Source: Candidatus Hodarchaeota archaeon (GTDB lineage: Archaea; Asgardarchaeota; Heimdallarchaeia; Hodarchaeales; Hodarchaeaceae). From it: a stretch of DNA of 47,200 bases. The notes under the pieces are model-generated. The model did no database searches. It had not been told where the DNA came from and was given only the letters and a program-made list of their open reading frames with translations. The stretch lies in the NCBI GenBank assembly GCA_016839785.1, contig JAEOTQ010000124.1, positions 1-47,200 of the forward strand. The letters are read 5' to 3'. A program made the translations under genes and the position numbers. Shown here piece after piece: positions 16,984 through 25,462 of the stretch. Numbering within the stretch: position 1 is the stretch's first letter; each line of letters starts with the position of its first letter.

Positions 16984-17031
16984 TTTTTATTTCCCTAAGA
17001 CTCGTCATTTTTGAATTATAATATTCCAACT

Positions 17032-18786
17032 TTAAGGAAAAGTATCTTTCTTCGCGGTAGACACCGCAAAATTCTGGCCGAATATGCGTTCTGTGGAATC
17101 TTCAAAAGTGGAATGACGTCTTGCTTTGAGGTATTGATTGGTTCGCATAGCCAGAGATTTTCTTTGTAATGGTTCGAGATCTTCACCGCGAATTTTCCAA
17201 TCATCGATATGAGCATCTGGTGGAGCTTGAGCTAATAGGCCAACGGTCATATGTTGGTTGCCATCCATTATGATAATGTATTTTTCTCTAGCCTCAGATG
17301 TAAAGAACAATTCTTCAATCAGAAAGTGTTCAATTTGAAACGCGCCACTGAAAAGATCAGTCAAATATGGATGAAGATTAGTAAGAAATGTCATTACTGG
17401 TGACGCCAAGCCTAGAGATGGCTTTGAAAGAAATGTTGTTACATTAGATTTAAGATCTGTTTCAAAAATGCCCTCAATACTATAATTTCCCTCTCGTAGG
17501 GTATCAAAGGTGTCAACAATTTGAATATTGCTTACTCCCTCAATAACTAATGCCTGAGGCATAAATGTCGCGTCATTGGCAAAAGATCCCCTTTTTAACA
17601 ATCCTCGCAAAGGTTTCTCTTGTACAGAATCTTTAGTTGCGGTAGTAGGTGAAGACAGTGGGATTCGTTCCTCAGATTTACGGAACTTCCCCATTAATCG
17701 TCCAAATAATCCTTTCTTTTTGATTGGAGTTTCTTCCTTCACTTGGGGTTTCATTTTTGGAAGAGATGGGGAGGGTTTTGGTTTCTGATCACCAGAAAGT
17801 GTTTTTTTCCAGGTGCCAGCTTTTTGTTCGTCAAGTCCTCGTAAATGAAGTATTTGAGCAACACTTGAGGCATTCAGATCGTCAGCTGGAGTTTTCATTA
17901 TTAGTATTGGGTTTGCTGGTGAAGATGCATCTCTAACTAACATGAGGTGTTCTAGGGTATTTAAGATTCGTCCTCGAAGCATGACGAATTCACTATTAAG
18001 TATGGGTCTATCTAAAAATGAAGTAATTCTCTGAAATGGTGTTTGAAGTGTATTTACTTTGAAATTCTCGTCTGTATTCCATGATGAGATCAGAGAAGTC
18101 TGTTTTGTAGTAGAAAGGAGAAAAGCTTGGGTTTCATTCATATTTGCGATTGTAACACTCGGATTTTGAGATACAACATGAAGAACTTCGTGTTCTTTAA
18201 GTAATTTCCAAATAGGTGTAAGTAAATCTGAATGCTGCTGATGATCTTGTTGAATGTTATGTGCCTGAATCTCTTGATGTGGATATGTCCGTTTCAAAGC
18301 AGCAGATAAAAGCGCTAATTCCCACCCACAAGGACCCTTAGAAAGATAATTTCCCACTCTTTTTAGATAAGGTGCGACAAAATAATCTTTCAATCGAATT
18401 AATGAAACATCTCGAGGCATACCACGGCCTCCCATAAACAAATCTTGAGATCTCATCTTAATAGCCGTTTTATAGGCAACATAGAATACATGCATGAGCT
18501 TGTCAGGTGATTTATTACGAGAGCGGCCTGATTTAAAGGCTTCAAATATGGAGCTATAACGATCTTCATCGGACGCTTCAGAAGGGACCTCTGATGCAGT
18601 TGCAATGAAATCAGCAACAAAGAGGGCTCGAGCCCCTTCTTCCTCTGTTAATCCCGCATCAGTTGCCAGAGTGAGCAGTTCTGGAGCTGCACTTGCATAT
18701 CGACTTAATCGAACTGGAATATCATATTCTCGTCCTAATTCAATTAATAAAGAATCAAAAAATGGAAGATTTGGTATGCTTGACAC
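17032..18786 (-). CDS. Unknown 584-aa soluble protein with a basic linker
   Basis: I do not recognise this protein. Residues 1-320 are mixed helical. They contain a Gly/Arg-rich patch near 118-125 (FMGGRGMPRD) and a conserved-looking KGPCGWELALLSAAL segment. Residues 330-400 form a Pro/Lys-rich linker with a basic amphipathic stretch (KKKGLFGRLMGKFRK) that could touch membrane or nucleic acid. Residues 405-584 look alpha/beta and end with a basic tail. There is no signal peptide or membrane helix. It is a single gene, with a TTTTTATAAG promoter-like element about 80 bases upstream on the minus strand. It is probably lineage-specific. Confidence 0.7.
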   Translation of the reverse strand: MSSIPNLPFFDSLLIELGREYDIPVRLSRYASAAPELLTLATDAGLTEEEGARALFVADFIATASEVPSEASDEDRYSSIFEAFKSGRSRNKSPDKLMHVFYVAYKTAIKMRSQDLFMGGRGMPRDVSLIRLKDYFVAPYLKRVGNYLSKGPCGWELALLSAALKRTYPHQEIQAHNIQQDHQQHSDLLTPIWKLLKEHEVLHVVSQNPSVTIANMNETQAFLLSTTKQTSLISSWNTDENFKVNTLQTPFQRITSFLDRPILNSEFVMLRGRILNTLEHLMLVRDASSPANPILIMKTPADDLNASSVAQILHLRGLDEQKAGTWKKTLSGDQKPKPSPSLPKMKPQVKEETPIKKKGLFGRLMGKFRKSEERIPLSSPTTATKDSVQEKPLRGLLKRGSFANDATFMPQALVIEGVSNIQIVDTFDTLREGNYSIEGIFETDLKSNVTTFLSKPSLGLASPVMTFLTNLHPYLTDLFSGAFQIEHFLIEELFFTSEAREKYIIIMDGNQHMTVGLLAQAPPDAHIDDWKIRGEDLEPLQRKSLAMRTNQYLKARRHSTFEDSTERIFGQNFAVSTAKKDTFP

Positions 18787-18896
18787 ATAATCACCAAGAT
18801 TTAGTAATCGAGAGAAAGAGATATTTCTAAACTATAACCTTTTGCTAATGAAAAACTCTCCTACTTATAAAAAGAATGAGTTTTATATTGATATTC

Positions 18897-19349
18897 TTAC
18901 TTCAAACTTGCTCTTTGCTGTTGGGCTAGATATAGAAGACCCAACGTCAAAGCTCCACCAATAACCCCACCATAGAACCCAACATCGGGCCACCAGGCGT
19001 TATCGTCAATAATATTAACAATTGCAAATCCAATGAAGGCAAAGAGTTGTAATCCGATAGCACCTAATGCAGCAAAAATACCCATATTGGCGTGATAATC
19101 ACTTAATTTATCATTCACTCCAAGATAAGAAATATAAGCGCAAAATGCAAGCAATCCAATGGCCACGAGTAGAAAAGGGGACATCAAAATATGATTATAA
19201 GGATTGATCCACCCTTCTTCTGAAACGCCCACATACCAATTTCCCCAATACCACCCTGCAAAATCCCCGATCAATAAGAGTGCTACTCCAATTACGCTAG
19301 TAATTAAGGAACCAACATACAAACTGTTTGTATTCATCGACTTTGACAT
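18897..19349 (-). CDS. Four-helix membrane protein, unknown
   Basis: This 150-residue protein has four hydrophobic segments, at about residues 12-30, 52-72, 88-110 and 122-142. A Trp-rich outer loop (WYWGNWYVGVSEEGW) lies between the first two. I recognise no catalytic motif or family. It is a lone gene between the 584-residue unknown and the divergent beta-rich protein. Length and hydropathy are normal for a small integral membrane protein. Confidence 0.7.
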   Translation of the reverse strand: MSKSMNTNSLYVGSLITSVIGVALLLIGDFAGWYWGNWYVGVSEEGWINPYNHILMSPFLLVAIGLLAFCAYISYLGVNDKLSDYHANMGIFAALGAIGLQLFAFIGFAIVNIIDDNAWWPDVGFYGGVIGGALTLGLLYLAQQQRASLK

Positions 19350-19546
19350 AATATTTCACCAAATAAGTTTACTTAAGAAATTATTCTACAAGGATTTATC
19401 AATTTTTTACTCTTTCATTCAAATTGTGCAAATCTGAAAGAAAAAATCTACTAAAAGTTTTGATACAGATATTTTTTTAATTCTATTAAAGAACTGTAAA
19501 ATAATGAGCTGTGATTCAATCATAATTTAATAAATTGGTGAAAACA

Positions 19547-20020
19547 ATGAGTAGACGAGTTTATGTAAAAGGTAAAAAGACCTATGCAAAAGGTCAGGCA
19601 CCAGATTTAAGTGAATCTGACCGCTATCAAAATATTATTTCTCTAATGAGTATTCGGGTAGAGGATGTCCACGAACGTAATCCGATGGATCGAACGGGCG
19701 AATTTTACTTTGAAGTCGGTGGGAAAGGGCTTCTCAAACACGATTATCGTATTCCGCTACATGGTGAGATCAATATTAAAGAAAACTTAACGTATTCTGC
19801 AAAACAGGATTTTACCCTTTGGATTTCCTTTGATGAGGCTAAAAAAGAGAAAACCCGAAGTATTCCTATAAAATTTCGTGAGAGGGATGCTACCAAGGAT
19901 GATACAATTATAAAAGCCGAAATCCCAATAACTTTTGGTTCTGGAACAAAGTATGAAGTGATTAAGGGCCCAGGGATTACCGTCAAATTAAAAATCTCAA
20001 GTCATAAGACACGATATTGA
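19547..20020 (+). CDS. Unknown beta-rich 157-aa protein
   Basis: The sequence is mostly alternating polar and hydrophobic strands (for example GEFYFEVGGKGLLKHDYRIP and GITVKLKISSHKTRY), which suggests a beta-sandwich. It has a basic N-terminus and no membrane segment. The frame opens at TTG 19535, but TTGGTGA at 19535-19541 reads as the binding site for ATG 19547, which I chose. It lies 16 bases upstream of a membrane-protein gene, and the two are probably co-transcribed. No family is recognised. Confidence 0.65.
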   Translation: MSRRVYVKGKKTYAKGQAPDLSESDRYQNIISLMSIRVEDVHERNPMDRTGEFYFEVGGKGLLKHDYRIPLHGEINIKENLTYSAKQDFTLWISFDEAKKEKTRSIPIKFRERDATKDDTIIKAEIPITFGSGTKYEVIKGPGITVKLKISSHKTRY

Positions 20021-20036
20021 ATTGGTGTTTCCTAGT

Positions 20037-20609
20037 ATGGCCAAAAAGGATTCTAAATCAAAGAAAAGCTTTGTCGATCGAATTAAAGACTCAAGCAAAG
20101 ATTTTGTTGACGGGGTAAAAGCAGAAATTGATGAAGTGGGGCAAACTTCGCAGTCGAAAGGAGGAACCTCTTCCTATGTAGGAAGAAAAAAGGAAGAATT
20201 CCGACAAACTGTAAATAGACGTGTGAGTGATACCAGTTCTCCTGAAACTGTTTATTATTCCACTACTGCTTGGTTTTGGGCAATGTTTTTCGTGATCATA
20301 ATATGTCTGTCCCTTTTCTTCTCTGGAATTATGTATCCTCGGTTTTTCTTAATGGGACTTCTCGCATTGATCGCTATGCCCTTTCTAGTAGTCTGGTGCT
20401 TAATCCATATGATTCCTACAATTCGAATATTTGGTTTTACGGTTTTTGATCGAAGTCAATTATCTCTAAGAAGACAGTTAACTGTTGGAAAGGAGATTGC
20501 ACGATTTTTCACTCGTGAATTCCTCCAAGAATCCCCTACATTCGCATTCATTTTGTTTATGTTTATACTCTTCTTTCTATTGTCTATTTTCTTTGCTTTC
20601 CTTCCTTAA
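20037..20609 (+). CDS. Membrane protein with charged N-terminal domain, unknown
   Basis: This 190-residue protein has a Lys/Ser-rich, probably disordered or amphipathic N-terminal part (about 1-70). Three hydrophobic segments follow: WFWAMFFVIIICLSLFF, then about residues 105-130, then FAFILFMFILFFLLSIFF at the C-terminus. ATG 20037 follows TTGGTG at suitable spacing; an in-frame TTG lies at 20022. It forms a two-gene unit with the beta-rich protein upstream. No known family is recognised. Confidence 0.7.
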   Translation: MAKKDSKSKKSFVDRIKDSSKDFVDGVKAEIDEVGQTSQSKGGTSSYVGRKKEEFRQTVNRRVSDTSSPETVYYSTTAWFWAMFFVIIICLSLFFSGIMYPRFFLMGLLALIAMPFLVVWCLIHMIPTIRIFGFTVFDRSQLSLRRQLTVGKEIARFFTREFLQESPTFAFILFMFILFFLLSIFFAFLP

Positions 20610-20615
20610 ATGGAT

Positions 20616-20642
20616 AGTAGGAGGCATGTTTTTGCCTCTACT
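20616..20642. terminator. Terminator hairpin between convergent genes
   Basis: AGTAG-G-AGGC pairs with GCCTCTACT around an eight-base T-rich loop. The result is a nine-base-pair stem with one bulged G. A pyrimidine run (TTTCTTTC) follows on the plus strand. It sits between the plus-strand membrane-protein gene and the minus-strand deacetylase gene and may act for both. Confidence 0.55.
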
Positions 20643-20661
20643 TTCTTTCGGATTTCGAATT

Positions 20662-22287
20662 TTATAAACGATTAATAGAAGACTTTGGTTTAGCTAGTAA
20701 GTGAAGCAGCTCATCTTGAGAGGATATAATGCTAACATCTTTCTCATAACCATTAGAATAAACGGTTTTCTGTAAGTAATTCCCAAAACCATCTTCGGCA
20801 TGTATGATTATATGGTCAATATCATTCGCAGTAATCTGTGGAACATATCGATTTATAACACTCGCATCCCATAATACTCGTCCGTAGGAGTTATTTCCCC
20901 AGAAGATTGGATTTTTCATAACTGAAAAATCAAGTTTCTCTCTATTCTTCAAATATACACTTGCATTTACCATAAACACATTTGATAAAGTGTCTTCGAC
21001 CGTGAATCGAAGAAATGTGTGGTGTAAAAGCTGAGGGGAATTTAAATTCCAGCTTTGATTGATAACTCGGGTTTCTATGGTAATGTCAGAGATAGTTGGT
21101 GGAAGCTGGTCAATTATGGGTATATCACGCCAAATTGTGATTTTTTGCGAAGAAGATTTAGGATGTACCTCTAATAATAATTCTTGGGAGTCCTGATATT
21201 CTCGGATCGAATATTGAGAGGAGAATTTTTCCATTATTTGAGGGAAAGGATTATCCCATGATTTTGGAATCAGGATCGCAACCGTTAAAGGAGTTTTGTA
21301 TATTTCAGTATCAAGCTTGGGTGTTGAAAATTCAAACTCAAGCCTATTGTCAAAGTAACTAATAGACGAAAATTCAACGTAGTGTTTTTCGATTTCATAA
21401 GCAACTAACTCACCCCAGGAAGTATACCATACATCAGGCCATCCAGCAATTTTTGAAATTTCATTTTCGTATTTTACAAAATCTGTAACACCATATGAAA
21501 TACCAGAAGGATTGGTATGTCCATATCCCTTGAAAACCTCATATCCTTCAGAGTGGTAAATTTTCTTTAGAATTGGTTCAATTTTTTGTAAATTGTTGTC
21601 ATCTATTCCATCTGTATTTATGGTTGTTCCAGCTAACGGCCACGATGATGGAGGCCATGAGGTACCTTCAGCGCTAATTGTACGACCTAGATCAAAGTAT
21701 TGTTGGACATAAGTTGACCCTCCAGTATCACCATAAGGGTAAGCAAATACTATTGGGGTAAATCCAAACAGATCTTCTATACCAGTACGTCCCCATTCTA
21801 TGAGAAGTTCTTTTTCACGAGAATCAAATTGTGATAGATGAACATGTTTTCCACAATGCGATTGAACATCATAACCTTGAAATAACTCATCTAATAAGAA
21901 CGCATTACGCCAGTATGATCGGTTAGGATAACTCCGGTAAGAAGGTGCAAAGATCGTATGAGAAATTCCGTATTTTTGATCAATTGGGGACAAAAATACA
22001 TCAGTTAATCTCGCATCATCCCATGAGAGGACAAAAGTTGTATTGCAGTCCTGTGAAAAATGAGTAATTCTAGGCTTTTTGGGAAATTGGCGAAAATTAG
22101 GACTACCAATTGGTGGGGGATCAACGATGGTACTTTGCATTAAGCCTAGAATAAGTGAAATATTGACAAGAAGTAGTAGTAATCCCCCTAGTTTCTTTTT
22201 ATTTAGGATTGTGAGGAGATTTTTTTTCTGTGTTGATTTTAGATTATGAATTCTGCAGTTAAATTGGTCAATCTGAATGTACCTCAC
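20662..22287 (-). CDS. Exported polysaccharide deacetylase (CE4 / NodB-like)
   Basis: After a basic N-terminus and a signal-anchor helix (LGGLLLLLVNISLILGLM), the NodB motifs appear in order: FVLSWDDARLTD (catalytic and metal Asp pair), QSHCGKHVHLS (metal HxxxH) and FAYPYGDTGG. A beta-rich C-terminal half of about 250 residues has no family I recognise. It probably removes acetyl groups from an extracellular glycan. The frame is open to TTG 22374, but a TATA-like stretch lies at about 22341-22357 and AAGGTG precedes GTG 22287 at good spacing, so I chose GTG 22287. ATG 22320 is the other candidate. Two palindromic sites lie upstream. Confidence 0.8.
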   Translation of the reverse strand: MRYIQIDQFNCRIHNLKSTQKKNLLTILNKKKLGGLLLLLVNISLILGLMQSTIVDPPPIGSPNFRQFPKKPRITHFSQDCNTTFVLSWDDARLTDVFLSPIDQKYGISHTIFAPSYRSYPNRSYWRNAFLLDELFQGYDVQSHCGKHVHLSQFDSREKELLIEWGRTGIEDLFGFTPIVFAYPYGDTGGSTYVQQYFDLGRTISAEGTSWPPSSWPLAGTTINTDGIDDNNLQKIEPILKKIYHSEGYEVFKGYGHTNPSGISYGVTDFVKYENEISKIAGWPDVWYTSWGELVAYEIEKHYVEFSSISYFDNRLEFEFSTPKLDTEIYKTPLTVAILIPKSWDNPFPQIMEKFSSQYSIREYQDSQELLLEVHPKSSSQKITIWRDIPIIDQLPPTISDITIETRVINQSWNLNSPQLLHHTFLRFTVEDTLSNVFMVNASVYLKNREKLDFSVMKNPIFWGNNSYGRVLWDASVINRYVPQITANDIDHIIIHAEDGFGNYLQKTVYSNGYEKDVSIISSQDELLHLLAKPKSSINRL

Positions 22288-22389
22288 GATAAACACCTTA
22301 ATAATGGGATCAAAAGTCATTTGAGCCCAAAATAAGAATAGAAATATCGTTTTTAAGACGATACAATCGAACAAGGCATTTTCATTTAC

Positions 22390-22424
22390 AAACAGACTGT
22401 TTTCATTCCAGAACAGAGTGTTCT
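22390..22424 (-). promoter_or_regulatory. Two tandem palindromic operator sites upstream of the deacetylase
   Basis: AAACAG-A-CTGTTT (22390-22402) and AGAACA-GAG-TGTTCT (22410-22424) are two perfect palindromes. They share the consensus RAACAGASTGTTY, and their centres (22396 and 22417) are exactly 21 bp apart. They lie just upstream of the TATA-like stretch of the deacetylase gene, a position typical of activator sites. Related sites occur at 23808-23841. Confidence 0.6.
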
Positions 22425-22528
22425 AAGTTTTAGATGGCCTGTACATTTTTTAGAACAATATTAGAGGATGAGAATAAACTGTGGGATCGAGTCTAGAGGA
22501 GTAGTCAAATTGTGAGAATATCCGAATT

Positions 22529-22978
22529 CTACAATGGTTTCATTTTGTAAGTTCTTATGGCTTCAAAGCAAAAGATTATCGAGATACTGCTGTTAAACAC
22601 TAGAAAAAGGAGATCTTCTAGTCGTAGGGGGGTATTTCGAGAGAGGATTAGTATTAGAGTTAAGATAAAAAATGTTAGGGAGAAAGAAAGGTAAAATGCC
22701 ATCCTAGGAATTAAGAGGCCTCCAAATTTTACATAGAGCCCCAGAACACCTGTTTTCACTTCCTCTTTAATCAAATATTTATCGGTCTTGATATTCTGTG
22801 AAACTAAGCCAGCAGTAACAAGCTTGTTCATATGGTAAGAAACCGTGGATGATGATGGGATATTCAACTGCTTTTGAATTTCCCTAATTCCAGACTGACC
22901 ATGTGATAACAGATACCAGTAGATCTGAAGGGTTTTACCCTTTAATAACTCCTCTGCTACCGAATTATTTGAATTCAT
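22529..22978 (-). CDS. Membrane-anchored winged-helix (ArsR/MarR-like) regulator
   Basis: This 149-residue protein has an N-terminal winged helix (about 10-70) with recognition-helix sequence PSSSTVSYHMNKLVTAGLV. Two membrane helices follow, at about 90-112 and 122-142. Archaea often use such membrane-tethered one-component regulators to sense envelope state. The genes on either side (an exported deacetylase and a secreted unknown) both have copies of one palindromic motif upstream, so they are likely targets. Its own upstream region has only a half-site (AAACAGA on the minus strand). Confidence 0.8.
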   Translation of the reverse strand: MNSNNSVAEELLKGKTLQIYWYLLSHGQSGIREIQKQLNIPSSSTVSYHMNKLVTAGLVSQNIKTDKYLIKEEVKTGVLGLYVKFGGLLIPRMAFYLSFSLTFFILTLILILSRNTPLRLEDLLFLVFNSSISIIFCFEAIRTYKMKPL

Positions 22979-23032
22979 CTATTCTCATCACTCAGAAGTA
23001 ATCTAGGGTAAACCATATTCTGTTTCTGTGTT

Positions 23033-23737
23033 TTACACTGGAAAGATTGAAAAAATTAATTCTTCCAGAGAATTTAGACCGTCATAAATGTTGTTGGAAT
23101 CAATAATATCCAGAAATTGCATATTATGAAGATTATAAGAAAATTTCACAATCTGAACTCCCCAAATGAGATGTTCGGTCTGTTCCCATATCCCTTGAAT
23201 GAATCCAAAAACCATTTTTTCTTTTGAAAAAGCTAAGCTAAATGTTGTTCCATCTTCATAGGCAAGATCCATCAGGAATGTAGGTGGGATTATATCATCA
23301 AGAGTCGTAACTCCTTTACTAATATTATCAAGTGCAAGTATAGAGGATCGGAACTCAGCCATGACATGATTAAGTTGTGAACGGTCAATTGGGGTGATAG
23401 CTGCACTTGGTTCATTGAGTAATGCCATAGAAAACGTACCATTAAGTGATCCTACGAGAAGCCCATCAATAAACCGTGAATAATGCGTTGAGATATTTAA
23501 ATTCAACCAGGTATTATTATAAATCCATAAATAGCTAATATTAGCCTCTTTACTTTCCATTTGTTTTGCGATCGCACTTCCCATAGTGTTTTCAACTATA
23601 GGGATAATAGAGGGCTCTGTAGGAGCTAAAAATGAATAATAAATGCTTGAGATTGCCACAAAGAGAAGAATACCTGTCATTCCTCCAGCAAATATACCGA
23701 TCAAGCCATGTTTTTTAAATGAACCATTTAGAACCAT
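23033..23737 (-). CDS. Unknown secreted or membrane-anchored protein, 234 aa
   Basis: An N-terminal hydrophobic segment (about residues 14-36, IFAGGMTGILLFVAISSIYY) follows a short basic head and acts as a signal anchor. The rest (about 40-234) looks like a soluble alpha/beta domain outside the cell, with several Asn-x-Ser/Thr sites. I recognise no family. ATG 23737 follows GGGTG at good spacing. A TATA-like TATTTAAG (23789-23796, minus) and palindromes both upstream and at the likely transcription start suggest tight control, perhaps by the adjacent membrane-anchored regulator. Confidence 0.65.
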   Translation of the reverse strand: MVLNGSFKKHGLIGIFAGGMTGILLFVAISSIYYSFLAPTEPSIIPIVENTMGSAIAKQMESKEANISYLWIYNNTWLNLNISTHYSRFIDGLLVGSLNGTFSMALLNEPSAAITPIDRSQLNHVMAEFRSSILALDNISKGVTTLDDIIPPTFLMDLAYEDGTTFSLAFSKEKMVFGFIQGIWEQTEHLIWGVQIVKFSYNLHNMQFLDIIDSNNIYDGLNSLEELIFSIFPV

Positions 23738-23746
23738 TTTAACACC

Positions 23747-23768
23747 CTTGGAATATCAGGATTCCAAG
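23747..23768. promoter_or_regulatory. Perfect 8-bp inverted repeat at the likely transcription start
   Basis: CTTGGAAT and ATTCCAAG are separated by six bases (ATCAGG). From the TATA-like box at 23789-23796, transcription of the secreted-protein gene would start near 23764. The repeat therefore overlaps the start or the 5' leader. It could be a repressor operator or an mRNA hairpin close to the ribosome-binding site. Confidence 0.45.
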
Positions 23769-23807
23769 AAAGATAAGCGAAAACTCATCTTAAATACGTA
23801 TACCTTG

Positions 23808-23841
23808 GAACAGCGTGTTCGTAAATACAAACATACCTTTG
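23808..23841 (-). promoter_or_regulatory. RAACAGNSTGTTY-type operator sites upstream of the secreted protein gene
   Basis: GAACAGCGTGTTC (23808-23820) matches the motif found before the deacetylase gene. A weaker copy, about nine of thirteen positions (23829-23841), has its centre exactly 21 bp away, repeating the arrangement at 22390-22424. Both lie directly upstream of the TATA-like box of the 23033-23737 gene. Confidence 0.5.
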
Positions 23842-23998
23842 AGAGTAAATTTTTGACAATGAAATGTGAATTTGAGGTTACGAGAATAGAGAAAAATTTG
23901 CCTTGAGGAAAAAGAATAATAATCGACTTAATTCGAAAGGGAAACTATAAGGAAACTCTGAAATCAAAGGAAAACAACACTAAGATTATATTTAGGAT

Positions 23999-25441
23999 GT
24001 GGAAACCATCGAAGACGTACTTGAATTTGCAGTGAATGAGGGTGAAAAAGCGGGAGCGGATTTTGTTGAAGCTCGATTTGAGGATTTAAAATTACATACC
24101 CTGATTCGTGAAAAAGACACAATGAAAGATGTTCTAAGCTCACGTCGACGCGGAATTGGAATTACAACTTATTACAAAGGAGTCCAAGGATTTAGCTATA
24201 CAGCTGCCCTTTCACAACCAGATGTACAGGAAACAGTGTTAAGAGCTGTAAAAATTGCCAAAGCCTCTGAACCTACAGCACGATTACGTTTACCTTTTGA
24301 AAAAGACGGAAAATTACCAGATATTCGGACTCCACTCGAATTTAAAGTCAACAAACACCCAATGAAGTATAGTTTAGCTTATAAAAAGGATTTAGTGGAT
24401 AGAGCTTCAAGCACTGCTTTATCCTATGATTCTCCGAAAGCAAACTCAATTATTGGAAGATATGGTGAATTGAGTGGAATTAAAATGCTCTATACCTCGG
24501 AAAATAGGTTGGTAAGCTATAAACCCATCATTACTGATTTGCGAATGACAGTCATTGTGAAGGATCCAAAAACAGGTGAGTTACTAAGAGCAGGAGATGG
24601 CTATGGTGGGGCCTACGGATTAGATAGATGGGAACAGAAGGGAAGAACTCCTGAAGAAATTGCTACAAACGCATATAATTGGGCTGTAGAGAAATGTGAT
24701 GCGAAAAAACCTCCTGCAGGAAAACATCGTGTACTTACGGATCCAGACCTTACCGCTGTACTTGCACATGAATCTTTCGGACATCTAACAGAAGCAGATG
24801 GAGTAGTAGAGAAATCTAGCCCTCTCACGGGAAAAATTGGTCAACAGATCGCTAATGAGGGTATCAATGTTATCGACAGAGGTATAAATCCTGGTGAGGG
24901 AGGACTGTGGTTGCCTTTCGACGATCAAGGAGTTCCTACTGCAAACACGAATCTTGTTGAAAATGGTGTCCTGAAATCATATTTACATAACAGAGGAACT
25001 GAACAGGCAGTACCAGACTCAGGTGGACTAAGCGGGAATGCTAGAGCTTTGAACTATCGATTTTCTCCAATCCCCAGAATGAAAAACACAATATTTCTTC
25101 CTGGTGATGTGAAAACAGAGGAAGAAATGCTGGAATTATTAGGAACAGGTATTTACTCTATTGACACTTCCGGTGGCTCTGTATCAATGTCAAACTTCCA
25201 ATTCTTCGCTTTACGAGGTTATTGGGTTGAAAATGGCGAGAAAAAGTACCCACTTCGAGATCATTTACTAACAGGAAATATCCTACAGTGTCTTTTACAG
25301 GTCGAGGCATTAAGTCAAAAGACAGTCCTATTATCAGGCTACTTTGGTGGTTGTGGTAAGGGCGGACAAAATGGTTTATCAGTTGGTATGGGAGCTCCTC
25401 ATATGCTCTTCTCAGAAATTCAAGTTGGAGGAGAAAGCTGA
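23999..25441 (+). CDS. tldD: TldD-family zinc metalloprotease
   Basis: This 480-residue protein has the TldD signature HESFGHLTEADG, whose HExxxH (H257, E258, H262) binds zinc, and a Cys near 452 in YFGGCGKGGQNG that serves as the third ligand. TldD and TldE form a heterodimeric protease that degrades unfolded peptides and trims modified peptide precursors in bacteria; archaeal substrates are little known. The start is GTG 23999. The TldE-like partner follows 21 bases later. Confidence 0.92.
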   Translation: METIEDVLEFAVNEGEKAGADFVEARFEDLKLHTLIREKDTMKDVLSSRRRGIGITTYYKGVQGFSYTAALSQPDVQETVLRAVKIAKASEPTARLRLPFEKDGKLPDIRTPLEFKVNKHPMKYSLAYKKDLVDRASSTALSYDSPKANSIIGRYGELSGIKMLYTSENRLVSYKPIITDLRMTVIVKDPKTGELLRAGDGYGGAYGLDRWEQKGRTPEEIATNAYNWAVEKCDAKKPPAGKHRVLTDPDLTAVLAHESFGHLTEADGVVEKSSPLTGKIGQQIANEGINVIDRGINPGEGGLWLPFDDQGVPTANTNLVENGVLKSYLHNRGTEQAVPDSGGLSGNARALNYRFSPIPRMKNTIFLPGDVKTEEEMLELLGTGIYSIDTSGGSVSMSNFQFFALRGYWVENGEKKYPLRDHLLTGNILQCLLQVEALSQKTVLLSGYFGGCGKGGQNGLSVGMGAPHMLFSEIQVGGES

Positions 25442-25462
25442 AGCAGTTCTGGATGTGACTCT

